Shown here piece by piece: positions 8,987-16,569 of a DNA stretch of 64,000 nt. Location: the NCBI RefSeq assembly GCF_900240405.1, contig NZ_OEQK01000005.1, positions 124,001-188,000 of the forward strand, read 5' to 3'. The notes beneath the pieces are model-generated. The model saw only the letters and a list, made by a program, of their open reading frames with translations. It searched no databases and was not told the DNA's origin. Position 1 is the stretch's first letter; each line of letters begins with the position of its first letter. The position numbers and the translations under genes were made by a program. The DNA is from Salirhabdus sp. Marseille-P4669 (lineage in GTDB: Bacteria > Bacillota > Bacilli > Bacillales > Alkalibacillaceae).

Positions 8987-9357
8987 GAAGAGCCTTTGAG
9001 AAACTTAAGGGATCCGTTTTTGCTTGACATTAAGAAATCCTTCTTCAGATACAGAAGAAGGATTTCTTTTTACGAATACATAGTTAGTGGCATGAGCCTT
9101 CACAAAAATGTCAATAATGAATGAACTATAGAGAAGGATTTCCCAATACAGTTTGATAAAATGATGTTAAGTTACTCCCATTATACGGTTGTAGATTAGG
9201 AAGACCCATGCAAACAGATAGAGTAACAGGATAACTGAAGCAATTTCTTACAAGTACTTACCGTTTTTTCAACAGACAGCCACTTTGAAAAGATGCAAAA
9301 AACTCAATGATTAAAGATTCACATTCATTATCACTATTACATGAAGGAGCGTTCATC
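8987..9357. other. Intergenic region between yneF and ccdA
   Basis: The left part holds the yneF terminator. The remaining 280 bases have no open frame with a ribosome binding site and no clear conserved element. A TTGAAA around 9282 lacks a good -10. The ccdA ribosome binding site GAAGGAG is at its right end. Confidence 0.5.
9032..9072 (+). terminator. Terminator after yneF
   Basis: AAGAAATCCTTCTTC pairs with GAAGAAGGATTTCTT and is followed by T residues. Confidence 0.92.
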
Positions 9358-10065
9358 ATGGTAGAGGAAGTTAATTTATTTCTATCCTTTGGAGCGGGGT
9401 TTTTGTCTTTTATATCCCCTTGTGTATTACCGCTTTATCCTATTTTTTTATCTTATATTACGGGAATGAGTGTAAATGAATTAAAAGAAGACAATGCAAT
9501 GCTACGTAGACATAGCCTGCTTCATACCTTAAGCTTTATTGTTGGTTTCTCTGCAATCTTTGTCATACTAGGATTTGCAACTTCTGCAATAGGAGAAGTT
9601 CTGATCGAATATCGAACATTAATTAGACAACTTGGAGCCATACTAATGGTGTTCTTTGGTTTTGTTATGATTGGGGTATTCAACTTTGAATTTTTAATGA
9701 AGGAGAGAAAAATTTCCTTTAAAAATAGGCCAGCAGGGTATATAGGCTCATTATTTATTGGTATGGCTTTTTCCATGAGCTGGACACCTTGCGTTGGACC
9801 TATCTTAATGTCTGTAATCGGACTTGCTGCGTCTAATCCGGAATCTGGTGTTGTTCTTATGATTGCATATTCATTAGGATTCTCTATTCCATTTTTTGTT
9901 TTATCCTTCTTTGTAGGAAAATTAGGTTGGATAAAACGTAATGGTGCAAAGCTTGTGAAAATTGGTGGATATATAATGATTTTAGTCGGTGTTGCCTTAT
10001 TCTTTGACTGGATGAGAGTTTTTACTGCATATTTATCTAGCTTTTTTGGGTTTCAAGGTTTTTAA
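9358..10065 (+). CDS. ccdA: CcdA, thiol-disulphide membrane transporter for cytochrome c maturation
   Basis: CcdA passes reducing power across the membrane to extracytoplasmic thioredoxins that reduce apocytochrome c and spore-cortex proteins. The 235-residue protein (same size as in B. subtilis) has six predicted membrane segments and the two redox cysteines in SPCVLPLYP (helix 1) and TPCVGPILM (helix 4), the hallmark of the DsbD/CcdA family. The ATG at 9358 has GAAGGAG 9 bases upstream; an upstream in-frame ATG at 9307 has no such site. Likely partners include CcdC at 11028 and the extracytoplasmic thioredoxin-like protein at 21146. Confidence 0.95.
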   Translation: MVEEVNLFLSFGAGFLSFISPCVLPLYPIFLSYITGMSVNELKEDNAMLRRHSLLHTLSFIVGFSAIFVILGFATSAIGEVLIEYRTLIRQLGAILMVFFGFVMIGVFNFEFLMKERKISFKNRPAGYIGSLFIGMAFSMSWTPCVGPILMSVIGLAASNPESGVVLMIAYSLGFSIPFFVLSFFVGKLGWIKRNGAKLVKIGGYIMILVGVALFFDWMRVFTAYLSSFFGFQGF

Positions 10066-10186
10066 TTTCTAAACCGAACATAATATAAGAAATCATACCT
10101 AAAACTTGTGAAAATAGTAAAAATTATTTATTATGATAGTAATGTTACTTTTTTCGGTACAGCTAAAAATAAGGGGGGTACATACT

Positions 10187-10609
10187 ATGCGCTCAAATGA
10201 TTTAATTTTAAGAACGACTACGGCCCTTATTGCCTTCATATTATTAGGCTTTTCGGTTTATTTATTTTTTGCTGGACATAATTCACCTGGTGGGGGATTT
10301 ATTGGTGGATTAATGACAGCATCCGCGATTGTTTTAATGTATATGACGTACGGTTTTGATGTTATCCGTAAAGTGTTGCCATTCAATTATAATATACTAA
10401 TCGGGTTAGGATTAATGACTGCTTTATTAACAGCTATTGGCTCATTTGCCTTTAATCAACCCTTTTTAAGTCATACATTTGACCATTTCCATATTCCAAT
10501 ATTTGGAGATGTTGAATTAGCAACGGCAATGTTGTTTGATTTAGGAGTATATTTAACCGTTATTGGAGTGACATTAACCATTATTTTGTCAATTGCAGAA
10601 GATAACTGA
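10187..10609 (+). CDS. mrpB: MrpB/MnhB-type Na+/H+ antiporter subunit, orphan
   Basis: The 140 residues match the MnhB domain over their whole length: LILRTTTALIAFILL, the conserved SPGGGFIGGLM between helices 1 and 2, GSFAFNQPFLSHTFD, and ELATAMLFDLGVYL. Four membrane helices are predicted. MrpB normally works inside a seven-subunit Mrp antiporter encoded by one operon; here it stands alone between ccdA and yneI, where B. subtilis has no such gene. Either a full mrp operon lies elsewhere and this is an extra copy, or the protein has another partner. GGGGGGT lies before the ATG at 10187, so an in-frame upstream ATG at 10133 is not used. Confidence 0.85.
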   Translation: MRSNDLILRTTTALIAFILLGFSVYLFFAGHNSPGGGFIGGLMTASAIVLMYMTYGFDVIRKVLPFNYNILIGLGLMTALLTAIGSFAFNQPFLSHTFDHFHIPIFGDVELATAMLFDLGVYLTVIGVTLTIILSIAEDN

Positions 10610-10635
10610 TATATATGCGATGGGGAGAGATTGAG

Positions 10636-10998
10636 ATGGGGAAAGTTTTGGTAGTTGATGATGCGCAATTTATGAGGTTAACACTGTCTAATATACTGAA
10701 AAAAGCTGGTTTTGAAGTTGTAGGTGAAGCTTCTGATGGTCAGATGGCTGTTGATATGTATGATCAATTAAAGCCAGATCTGGTAACAATGGATATCACG
10801 ATGCCGACAATGAATGGGCTAGATGCTACCAGAGAAATCTTAAAGCAAGATCCAAACGCAAAAATTGTAATGTGCTCAGCGGTAGGTCAACAAAAGATAG
10901 TAGTAGAAGCGATTCAAATGGGTGCAAAGGATTTTATTGTTAAGCCCTTTGATGAAACTCGAGTTGTTGAAACAATTCATCGTTTCATTCAAAAATAA
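10636..10998 (+). CDS. yneI: YneI, CheY-like single-domain response regulator
   Basis: A 120-residue receiver domain with no output domain. Visible are the acidic pair in VLVVDDAQFM, the phospho-acceptor Asp in VTMDITMP near residue 53, the Ser/Thr position in MCSAVGQQ and the invariant Lys in DFIVKPFDE. It resembles both CheY and YneI; its place between ccdA and ccdC identifies it as YneI, the second gene of the B. subtilis ccdA region. No cognate kinase is nearby. GGGGAGAG lies before the ATG at 10636. Confidence 0.88.
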   Translation: MGKVLVVDDAQFMRLTLSNILKKAGFEVVGEASDGQMAVDMYDQLKPDLVTMDITMPTMNGLDATREILKQDPNAKIVMCSAVGQQKIVVEAIQMGAKDFIVKPFDETRVVETIHRFIQK

Positions 10999-11027
10999 TT
11001 TATAGACTTCAGAGAGTGTGAAATGGT

Positions 11028-11534
11028 ATGAACTACTTTGTTATAGCTAGTACGGTAGTCGCAATGTTTATGGCAGTCACTATGATTTTTGTACGAATGA
11101 AGGCTGCTAAGAAACCTGCTTCCATTAAGAAGATTATTTTGCCACCAATTATGATGAGTACGGGTGCGTTCATGTATGTTTTTCCAATGTTTCGAATATC
11201 ATTTCTGCAAGTTGCGGAAGCATTAGGAGTAGGAATTCTCTTTTCCATATTACTAATTGTTACATCAAAATTTGAAATACGAGAAACAGAAATTTATTTA
11301 ATACCATCCAAGATCTTTATCCTTGTTTTAGTTGGTTTATTAGTGGTTAGAGTCATCTTGAAGAGTATTTTAGGACATGTCATTACTCTTGGAGAAACGA
11401 GTGGAATGTTCTTTATGCTCGCATTTGGTATGATAATCAGCTGGCGATTGGCTATGCTATTTAAATTCATCAAATTGCAAAAAGCGTTAAACGAAGGTGC
11501 TGTGTCTACAATAAAATCCCAAACTACTACATAG
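11028..11534 (+). CDS. ccdC: CcdC (YneJ), membrane protein of the cytochrome c maturation locus
   Basis: A 168-residue integral membrane protein with five hydrophobic segments, close to the 160-residue CcdC of B. subtilis. Its gene lies in the ccdA-yneI-ccdC order. The role is not known in detail, and ccdC is not essential for cytochrome c synthesis in B. subtilis. The ribosome binding site is weak (AGAGAGTG). The last codons (KSQTTT) are part of a palindrome that also forms the terminator and the end of the convergent yneK, so the two reading frames overlap by 8 bases. Confidence 0.85.
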   Translation: MNYFVIASTVVAMFMAVTMIFVRMKAAKKPASIKKIILPPIMMSTGAFMYVFPMFRISFLQVAEALGVGILFSILLIVTSKFEIRETEIYLIPSKIFILVLVGLLVVRVILKSILGHVITLGETSGMFFMLAFGMIISWRLAMLFKFIKLQKALNEGAVSTIKSQTTT

Positions 11535-11555
11535 TAGTTTGGGATTTTTCTTTTT
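11513..11555. terminator. Bidirectional terminator overlapping the ends of ccdC and yneK
   Basis: AAATCCCAAACTACTA and TAGTAGTTTGGGATTT form a long stem with a tiny loop; T runs exist on both strands. Both stop codons lie inside the stem. Confidence 0.9.
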
Positions 11556-11976
11556 CAAGTAGATGTTCATATGGGGAAAAATCAATTTCTTTACGTTGTA
11601 ATGTTTTTATTAAAAATTTATGGTCTCTTTTTGGTGTAGCTAATATGTATCCTTCAATTAGTACATCTTGTGTAATTTTTTTCTTCTTTTTTTCTAAAGC
11701 TAACTGCCCAATTTTACTTGCAATTTTTTGTTTCGCAACGTCTCGAAATAATTGTGGAACGGGGGACACTAATTCTTCTAAAAGTCTTTTTTCATCTTCT
11801 CCCCAAAGCTTTGCTGTTTTGTTTACATAGTACTCTTCCCAATCTATTATCGATTTACCATCCTCTTTTGGTAGTCGTTTCAGGAACTTTCGGAACATAA
11901 AAAAGCCGCCGATCCCCATTAATCCAACTAATATGAATGTCCAACCAATAATAAAAATTAAGAATCCTGTTGACAT
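11527..11976 (-). CDS. yneK: YneK, DUF2621 membrane-anchored protein
   Basis: A 149-residue protein with one N-terminal membrane helix (GFLIFIIGWTFILVG) followed by the conserved GIGGFFMFRKFLK, WEEYYVNKT, LVSPVPQLFRDVAKQ and ATPKRDHKFL blocks of YneK. It probably faces the cytoplasm as a small soluble domain on a membrane anchor; function unknown. The ATG at 11976 is chosen because family members begin at the helix and GGGTGA lies upstream; longer in-frame starts up to 12123 lack support. It is convergent with ccdC as in B. subtilis. Confidence 0.88.
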   Translation of the reverse strand: MSTGFLIFIIGWTFILVGLMGIGGFFMFRKFLKRLPKEDGKSIIDWEEYYVNKTAKLWGEDEKRLLEELVSPVPQLFRDVAKQKIASKIGQLALEKKKKKITQDVLIEGYILATPKRDHKFLIKTLQRKEIDFSPYEHLLEKEKSQTTM

Positions 11977-12169
11977 ATTGTTCACCCGCAATTTTTTCAT
12001 CTTATCCAGTAAAATATAGCATATTCTCAGTAAAATAGCTATTACAAATACGCCGTCACCTATAATTATATTATGTAAACTACTTAAATCCAAAAAATAG
12101 TATTTGGTTGTCCTTATTATCAATCATTTGCATAAACATATGTATCAGAAGAGTAAAGTGGGGGATTAC

Positions 12170-12583
12170 ATGATACTTCGTTTTAGTGGTTTAGTTATTA
12201 GTATTGTAGTTTTTACTTTAACCGAAATATATTGTAGCTTGAAAATAGGGGCAGACGGCATGTATCCTAGGTCGGAAGTGTTGATGCAAATTTTAATCCA
12301 TTATATCTTGTTATTTTATCTTTTTACCTTTGCCATTCTTATCATGCAGTGGAGTGCAGTTAAGCTTACGGATGACTTATATAATGATCAATACTCCTTA
12401 TTGGAAAAAGCATATATGCTTATTTTCTATATTGGATTTACCATTATCATACCAGGGTATATGCTTCTTCGGTTTCTATATATCATTTGGGAAAAGACCT
12501 ATATGTTTACTCTATCTATCTCCTTGATCTACTTATTAGCAAGTATTGTTGCGATAATTAAAAAGAAATGGCTTTGGGAATAA
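12170..12583 (+). CDS. Four-helix membrane protein of unknown function
   Basis: I do not recognise this 137-residue protein. It has four hydrophobic segments: from MILRFSGLVISIVVF, around ILIHYILLFYLFTF, around KAYMLIFYIGFTIII, and near SLIYLLASIVAII; little polar sequence lies between them. GTGGGGGAT lies before the ATG at 12170; an earlier in-frame GTG at 12104 lies inside the intergenic region and is less likely. It is divergent from yneK and marks the left end of the accessory block that continues to selA. Confidence 0.6.
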   Translation: MILRFSGLVISIVVFTLTEIYCSLKIGADGMYPRSEVLMQILIHYILLFYLFTFAILIMQWSAVKLTDDLYNDQYSLLEKAYMLIFYIGFTIIIPGYMLLRFLYIIWEKTYMFTLSISLIYLLASIVAIIKKKWLWE

Positions 12584-12600
12584 ATCCATTTCTTTTTATC
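12560..12600 (+). terminator. Terminator overlapping the stop of the four-helix protein
   Basis: AAAAAGAAATGG and CCATTTCTTTTT pair across a 14-base loop containing the stop codon, with T residues at the end. Confidence 0.7.
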
Positions 12601-12819
12601 TTTCTTTTGGTAGAGTCAATTCTTTTCAACCAACTTCTCTAATACAGAGCATGACTATCCCGAATAGTTTTAGGGGATAATAACAATTTTATTGGATATA
12701 TATGCTAATATTAACGATAAATTGGAATTTTCGTCACTTAAACGGAATGGATGTAATAAGCTAGTATATGTTACTCACCGGCTTCCGATATAACAATTCA
12801 TAAGGAGCTGTTCAATATT

Positions 12820-13473
12820 ATGAATAGTGTCAGGAATAAAATCCAAAACAGTAAAACACTCATAGGGCCATTTCCAACATTTGAAGTCCAAGATACTCCT
12901 TATACTCCCTACGAATTATTCTTAACATGGTTTCAATTTGCATTTGATCATGATATACATGAACCTCACGCAATGACTCTATCTACAGTAGATAAAAAAG
13001 GCAATCCAGATTCGAGAGTACTTATACTTAAAGATGTGGATGAAGAAGGCTGGTACTTTGCAACTAGTACTATTAGTGAAAAAGGTAAACAATTACAGAC
13101 TAACTCTAATGTTTCCTTAAACTTTTATTGGTCATTAATTGGTCGGCAAATAAGAATACGTGGTAATGCTATGAAGATGGATAAAAAAACAAACATGCAG
13201 GACTTTTTGAATCGCGGAAAGGTTGCACGTGCTATTACTTTAATAGGTAAACAAAGCTCAATTTTAGAAAAACAAAGTGACTTTGAGGAAGCATTGTCAA
13301 CACAACTGTCTAATTTGAAAGATAATCCTGTTGAAGTTTCTGATTCTTGGGCCCTTTACAAGGTTAGAGCTAATGAGGTTGAATTTTGGCAAGCAGATGA
13401 GAAGAGACAGCATGTTAGATTAAAGTATTTTTTAGAAGGTGGGAATTGGGTAAAAAAACAATTGTGGGCATAA
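12820..13473 (+). CDS. PdxH-like FMN-dependent oxidase (pyridoxamine 5'-phosphate oxidase family)
   Basis: The 217-residue protein shows the split-barrel flavin fold of PdxH: RVLILKDVDEEGWYFAT with the FMN-binding SEKGKQLQ, NVSLNFYWSLIGRQIRIRG, and the C-terminal dimerisation domain ending WQADEKRQH. The family oxidises pyridoxine or pyridoxamine 5'-phosphate to PLP. The C-terminal motif departs from the classical WQGxxxRLHDR signature, so a related flavin enzyme is possible. Most Bacilli make PLP by PdxST and lack PdxH, so this gene is accessory. PLP is the cofactor of SelA nearby, but no direct link can be shown. AAGGAG lies 12 bases before the ATG. Confidence 0.75.
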   Translation: MNSVRNKIQNSKTLIGPFPTFEVQDTPYTPYELFLTWFQFAFDHDIHEPHAMTLSTVDKKGNPDSRVLILKDVDEEGWYFATSTISEKGKQLQTNSNVSLNFYWSLIGRQIRIRGNAMKMDKKTNMQDFLNRGKVARAITLIGKQSSILEKQSDFEEALSTQLSNLKDNPVEVSDSWALYKVRANEVEFWQADEKRQHVRLKYFLEGGNWVKKQLWA

Positions 13474-13605
13474 TCAATAAATACTTTAAAATTGCTATTC
13501 GTTATCTCATGAAAAGACGGTGCATAACACATCCCCTATGAAAGAATTTTTTCATGTCTAAAGTGAAATTATCTAAAATGACAAAATTGGAGGAGAGTGA
13601 AGTGT

Positions 13606-13944
13606 ATGGATAAAAAATATAATGACTTAATAGGCGACATAATTAAAGAAAATAATTATGAATATGAAAAAGAGCTACCTGGAAAAGGAAAGCCCCTTCC
13701 TAAAGATTATATGCAAAAGGATACATTTCAACATTTTCAAAAGATTGCAAAAGATGCTGGCTTTTTACCGCCATGGTTAGAATTACAAAAAGAAATAAGG
13801 GTTTTATTGAATGCAGCCAAAACAGAAAGCGATATAGAAGTTATTAATTTGAAAATTAAAAAACATAATCGAATATGTCCAACTCCAATGCAAAAAAATC
13901 TAGTAAGCTTATCTAATTTAGAGCAAAACAAAAAAAACTGGTAA
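13606..13944 (+). CDS. DUF1992 protein (DnaJ-C28 conserved domain)
   Basis: The 112 residues carry the DUF1992 signature: LPGKGKPLP near residue 27, then FLPPWLELQKEI near 65. This domain also occurs in eukaryotic DNAJC28, but no J domain is present. The cytoplasmic function is unknown. GGAGGAG lies 10 bases before the ATG at 13606; the GTG at 13597 is too close to it. The gene lies between the PdxH-like gene and the tRNA-Sec gene, which points toward it on the other strand. Confidence 0.8.
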   Translation: MDKKYNDLIGDIIKENNYEYEKELPGKGKPLPKDYMQKDTFQHFQKIAKDAGFLPPWLELQKEIRVLLNAAKTESDIEVINLKIKKHNRICPTPMQKNLVSLSNLEQNKKNW

Positions 13945-13964
13945 TCAGATAATAGGTAACGAAT

Positions 13965-14036
13965 AGTCGACGTAGCTCATCTGGTAATGATATAGCACCC
14001 TGAGAAGAACAGGTGGTTTGCCGAGGCAAGATACTT
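13965..14036 (+). other. Structured tRNA-like segment without a valid anticodon
   Basis: The segment starts like a tRNA 5' half (GTCGACGTAGCTCATCTGG) and has a CCTG/CAGG stem around a seven-base loop, but that loop lacks U33 and no T-arm or acceptor partner follows. A small TTGC-CGAG-GCAA hairpin comes next. It may be a decayed tRNA or an RNA element downstream of tRNA-Sec on the other strand. I do not call it a functional tRNA. Confidence 0.3.
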
Positions 14037-14046
14037 AACAAATAGT

Positions 14047-14143
14047 TGGCGGGACTGTGTGGGAATCGAACCCACCAGAGATGACACGCACCTCTCAAAC
14101 GGTTTTGAAGACCGCGACGGGCACCAGCACCGTAACCAACCCC
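14047..14143 (-). tRNA. selC: Selenocysteine tRNA (anticodon UCA)
   Basis: Read on the minus strand, 97 bases fold as a long tRNA: acceptor GGGGTTGG against ACAGTCCC with G.U pairs, a long D stem around TGGT, an anticodon arm GCGGT-CTTCAAA-ACCGT with anticodon TCA (14106-14108), a large variable arm, and a T arm GTGGG-TTCGATT-CCCAC. The 3' CCA is encoded (14047-14049). A UCA anticodon, long variable arm and extended acceptor/T stack are hallmarks of tRNA-Sec. It lies next to selB, a SelW-like selenoprotein and selA. A consensus promoter lies upstream on the same strand. Confidence 0.9.
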
Positions 14144-14160
14144 ATATCTAACAAAATTTA

Positions 14161-14189
14161 ATTATACAGAAAGCCTCTATTTATTTCAA
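14161..14189 (-). promoter_or_regulatory. Promoter of tRNA-Sec
   Basis: On the minus strand TTGAAA (14184-14189) and a perfect TATAAT (14161-14166) are 17 bases apart, about 17 bases before the tRNA 5' end. Confidence 0.8.
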
Positions 14190-14274
14190 TTATCGAATCA
14201 CTAGAATTGATTTTTGATGGTTGAGCCGTAATAATAAACCTACATACTAATTTAGAAAATGACGGTGAAAAGCA

Positions 14275-16158
14275 ATGAATAATAGAAGTTATACAATAGG
14301 GATGGCCGGGCATATCGATCATGGAAAGACGTCGTTGACCAAAGCACTAACAAATGTGGATACAGATCGGCTAAAGGAAGAAAAGGAACGGAAAATTTCG
14401 ATTGAGCTAGGTTTTGCCCCATTAAAGCTAAAAGATTCGAATTACAATATTTCCATCATTGATGTACCTGGACATGAGAAGTTTATTCGACAAATGATTG
14501 CAGGGGTTGCAGGGATTGATCTTGTGTTGATCATTATTGCTGCTGATGAAGGGATAATGCCACAAACGGTAGAGCATATGAATATTCTTTCCTTATTAAA
14601 TATCCATAACGCCATTATTGTTATAACAAAGGTGAAGCAAGCGGAAGCAGAGCTAATAGATCTAGTTGAAAATGATATCAAGGAATTTATAAAGCAAACA
14701 ACCTTCGCCGATGCTCCTATTGTTCAAGTCGATAGTATCGATGGTGTGGGAATAGAGGGATTAAAACAACGAATAATGGACCAGCTAAATTATACGAAGC
14801 ATCGTAATGAATTAGCTCCATTCCGTTTGCCAATTGATCAAGTATTTACGATGAAAGGTGTTGGCACTATTGTACGAGGCACCATTTATGAAGGTACTGT
14901 TCACGTAGAGGACCAGCTTGTAGTGCTACCAAATGACCAAAAAGGAAAAGCGCGGCAAATTCAAGTACACTCCCATTCGGTTAATCGTGGTTTTGCTGGA
15001 CAACGGACTGCAATTCAACTTGCGGGCGTTCATAAAGACGATGTGAAACGCGGGGATGTACTAGTGAAACAACCAGAATTTTTTACGACCACCACGACGA
15101 TTGATGTTGCGATGCGTTTTATCAATCCACTTAAAACGCCTATTAAGCAACGTACCCCGATAAAGTTACATACTGGAACTAATGAAGTGTATGGACACAT
15201 CATCTTCTTTGACCGAAACAAAGTAGAAAAGGAAATGGATGAAATCGTTTGTCAAATACGATTGAAAGAACCAATTGTAATAAAAAGGGAAGACCGCTTT
15301 ATCCTGAGACGAGCCACTCCTGTCGAAACAATTGGTGGAGGATGGGTAATCAATCCAAATGGAGAAAAGTATAAGTTTGGAGAAGAAACGATTACAAAAT
15401 TAACCCAAATGAAGGAGGGAACACCAGAAGAGCAAGTGCTACAATTGATTTCTAGACACAATTGGATTACAAAAGAAGAGCTTGTGAAAAAAATACCGAT
15501 AGATTTAAACCAAATGGAAGAAATGGTTCATCGCTTGAGCATAGATGGTACAATCAAGAAAATAGCAAATTATTATACATTAACAAGCTACTATGAGCAG
15601 ATCCAAAATGAAATAATCCAGGTTTTAAATCAATTTCATGATGAAAATCCAATGAAAACAGGTATGAACAAACCAGAGTTATTAAAGCATATAGAGGTCC
15701 ATAAATCGATCCAAGAGATGCTTATCAAACAATGGATTGGAGATAAAAAAATAAACCAAAAAGGTCATTATATTGCAATAAATGGATTTGAACCACATTT
15801 ACCTACTAAATGGGAAACAAGAATGTTATCTGTTTTAGATCAATTAAAGGCGGACCAGCTAAAGGTTAAAGAATGGAAAGAGTATGTGAAGGGGCTTCCT
15901 ATGGAGTTCGTAGAGCCTTTTCATAATTATTTAATAGAACAAGAAATTATTACGCCATTAATGGAAAACTATATGATTCACACAAATGTATGGGAGGAAA
16001 GTGTTGCTTTATTAAGACAACAGACAGAAGCCACCTTTACGTTGAAAGAAGCGAAGGATATTTTGAAAATATCGAGAAAATATTTAATCCCATTTTTAGA
16101 ACGATTAGACAAACGAAACATCACGATACGAATAGAAGACAAACGAAAATGGGTGTAA
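14275..16158 (+). CDS. selB: SelB, selenocysteine-specific elongation factor
   Basis: SelB is a GTPase that brings Sec-tRNA to ribosomes at UGA codons followed by a SECIS hairpin. The 627 residues start with an EF-Tu-like part: G1 AGHIDHGKTSL, G3 DVPGHEKF, and G4 as TKVK, which lacks the usual Asp of NKxD/TKxD. Beta-barrel domains II and III follow up to about residue 350, with FTMKGVGTIVRGTI in domain II. The rest is the array of winged-helix repeats that binds SECIS RNA. The length is normal for the family. The SelW-like selenoprotein and selA follow on the same strand. Confidence 0.96.
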   Translation: MNNRSYTIGMAGHIDHGKTSLTKALTNVDTDRLKEEKERKISIELGFAPLKLKDSNYNISIIDVPGHEKFIRQMIAGVAGIDLVLIIIAADEGIMPQTVEHMNILSLLNIHNAIIVITKVKQAEAELIDLVENDIKEFIKQTTFADAPIVQVDSIDGVGIEGLKQRIMDQLNYTKHRNELAPFRLPIDQVFTMKGVGTIVRGTIYEGTVHVEDQLVVLPNDQKGKARQIQVHSHSVNRGFAGQRTAIQLAGVHKDDVKRGDVLVKQPEFFTTTTTIDVAMRFINPLKTPIKQRTPIKLHTGTNEVYGHIIFFDRNKVEKEMDEIVCQIRLKEPIVIKREDRFILRRATPVETIGGGWVINPNGEKYKFGEETITKLTQMKEGTPEEQVLQLISRHNWITKEELVKKIPIDLNQMEEMVHRLSIDGTIKKIANYYTLTSYYEQIQNEIIQVLNQFHDENPMKTGMNKPELLKHIEVHKSIQEMLIKQWIGDKKINQKGHYIAINGFEPHLPTKWETRMLSVLDQLKADQLKVKEWKEYVKGLPMEFVEPFHNYLIEQEIITPLMENYMIHTNVWEESVALLRQQTEATFTLKEAKDILKISRKYLIPFLERLDKRNITIRIEDKRKWV

Positions 16159-16235
16159 AACACAAAATTTGAAGTATTTTGAATCTTTTTCTATACTGAA
16201 TTTAAATGATTTAAACTGGAGGAGGCAATAAAAGA

Positions 16236-16475
16236 ATGTCTTGTAACGTATCTATTGAATTCTGCATGATGTGAAATTATGCACCAAAAGCTGCGCGTGT
16301 CGCAGAAGAATTATTTAGCCATTATCGTCATAAAATTACCAATATGACGCTAACACCAGGCTCAGGTGGTGTTTTTGAAGTAACAGTAAATGGGAAGAAG
16401 ATTTTCTCGAAAAAAGAAATGGACAGATTTCCGAATGCAGATGAATTGATTGAAAAAATGGATGAACACTTTTAA
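16236..16475 (+). CDS. SelW-like (Rdx family) selenoprotein with in-frame TGA for selenocysteine
   Basis: Reading TGA at 16272-16274 as selenocysteine gives a 79-residue protein: MSCNVSIEFCMM, Sec13, then NYAPKAARVAEEL. The redox motif is CxxU (Cys10-Met-Met-Sec13) after the first beta strand. Downstream are the Rdx/SelW signatures GGVFEVTV and a second block near KIFSKKEMDRFP. These blocks are conserved only if translation passes the TGA, and no other start precedes them. GGAGGAGG lies 8 bases before the ATG. The gene sits between selB and selA with tRNA-Sec nearby. SelW-like proteins are thioredoxin-fold redox proteins of poorly defined substrate in bacteria. Ordinary gene callers would miss it. 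Confidence 0.9.
16275..16310 (+). promoter_or_regulatory. Candidate bacterial SECIS element
   Basis: Just after the Sec codon, CTGCG (16291-16295) and CGCAG (16301-16305) form a five-pair stem around the loop CGTGT, with the loop starting 21 bases after the TGA. This fits the bacterial SECIS pattern of a small hairpin with a G in the first two loop positions roughly 16-37 bases after UGA. Confidence 0.65.
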
Positions 16476-16480
16476 CAATT

Positions 16481-16508
16481 AGCATACCCTTAAGTGGTGT
16501 GCTTTTTT
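16481..16508 (+). terminator. Terminator after the SelW-like gene
   Basis: AGCATACC pairs with GGTGTGCT (one T.G pair) and a run of T follows. selA therefore probably has its own promoter. Confidence 0.8.
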
Positions 16509-16527
16509 CAATTGAATAGAGCATTGA

Positions 16528-16536
16528 TGTTATAAT
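16528..16536 (+). promoter_or_regulatory. Probable selA promoter (extended -10)
   Basis: TGTTATAAT is a perfect TATAAT with TG extension, 33 bases before the selA start codon. No well-spaced -35 is seen, which extended -10 promoters tolerate. Confidence 0.5.
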
Positions 16537-16569
16537 GAGGACAATTGATAGTTTTAGGGAGGTATGACC

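Noticed and set aside
13965-14036. Functional tRNA on the plus strand
   Set aside because: No T arm, no acceptor pairing and no U33 in the anticodon-like loop.
16236-16274. Reading the TGA at 16272 as a real stop, leaving a 12-residue peptide
   Set aside because: Conserved SelW-family blocks continue in frame after the TGA, a SECIS-like hairpin follows, and the sel genes are adjacent.
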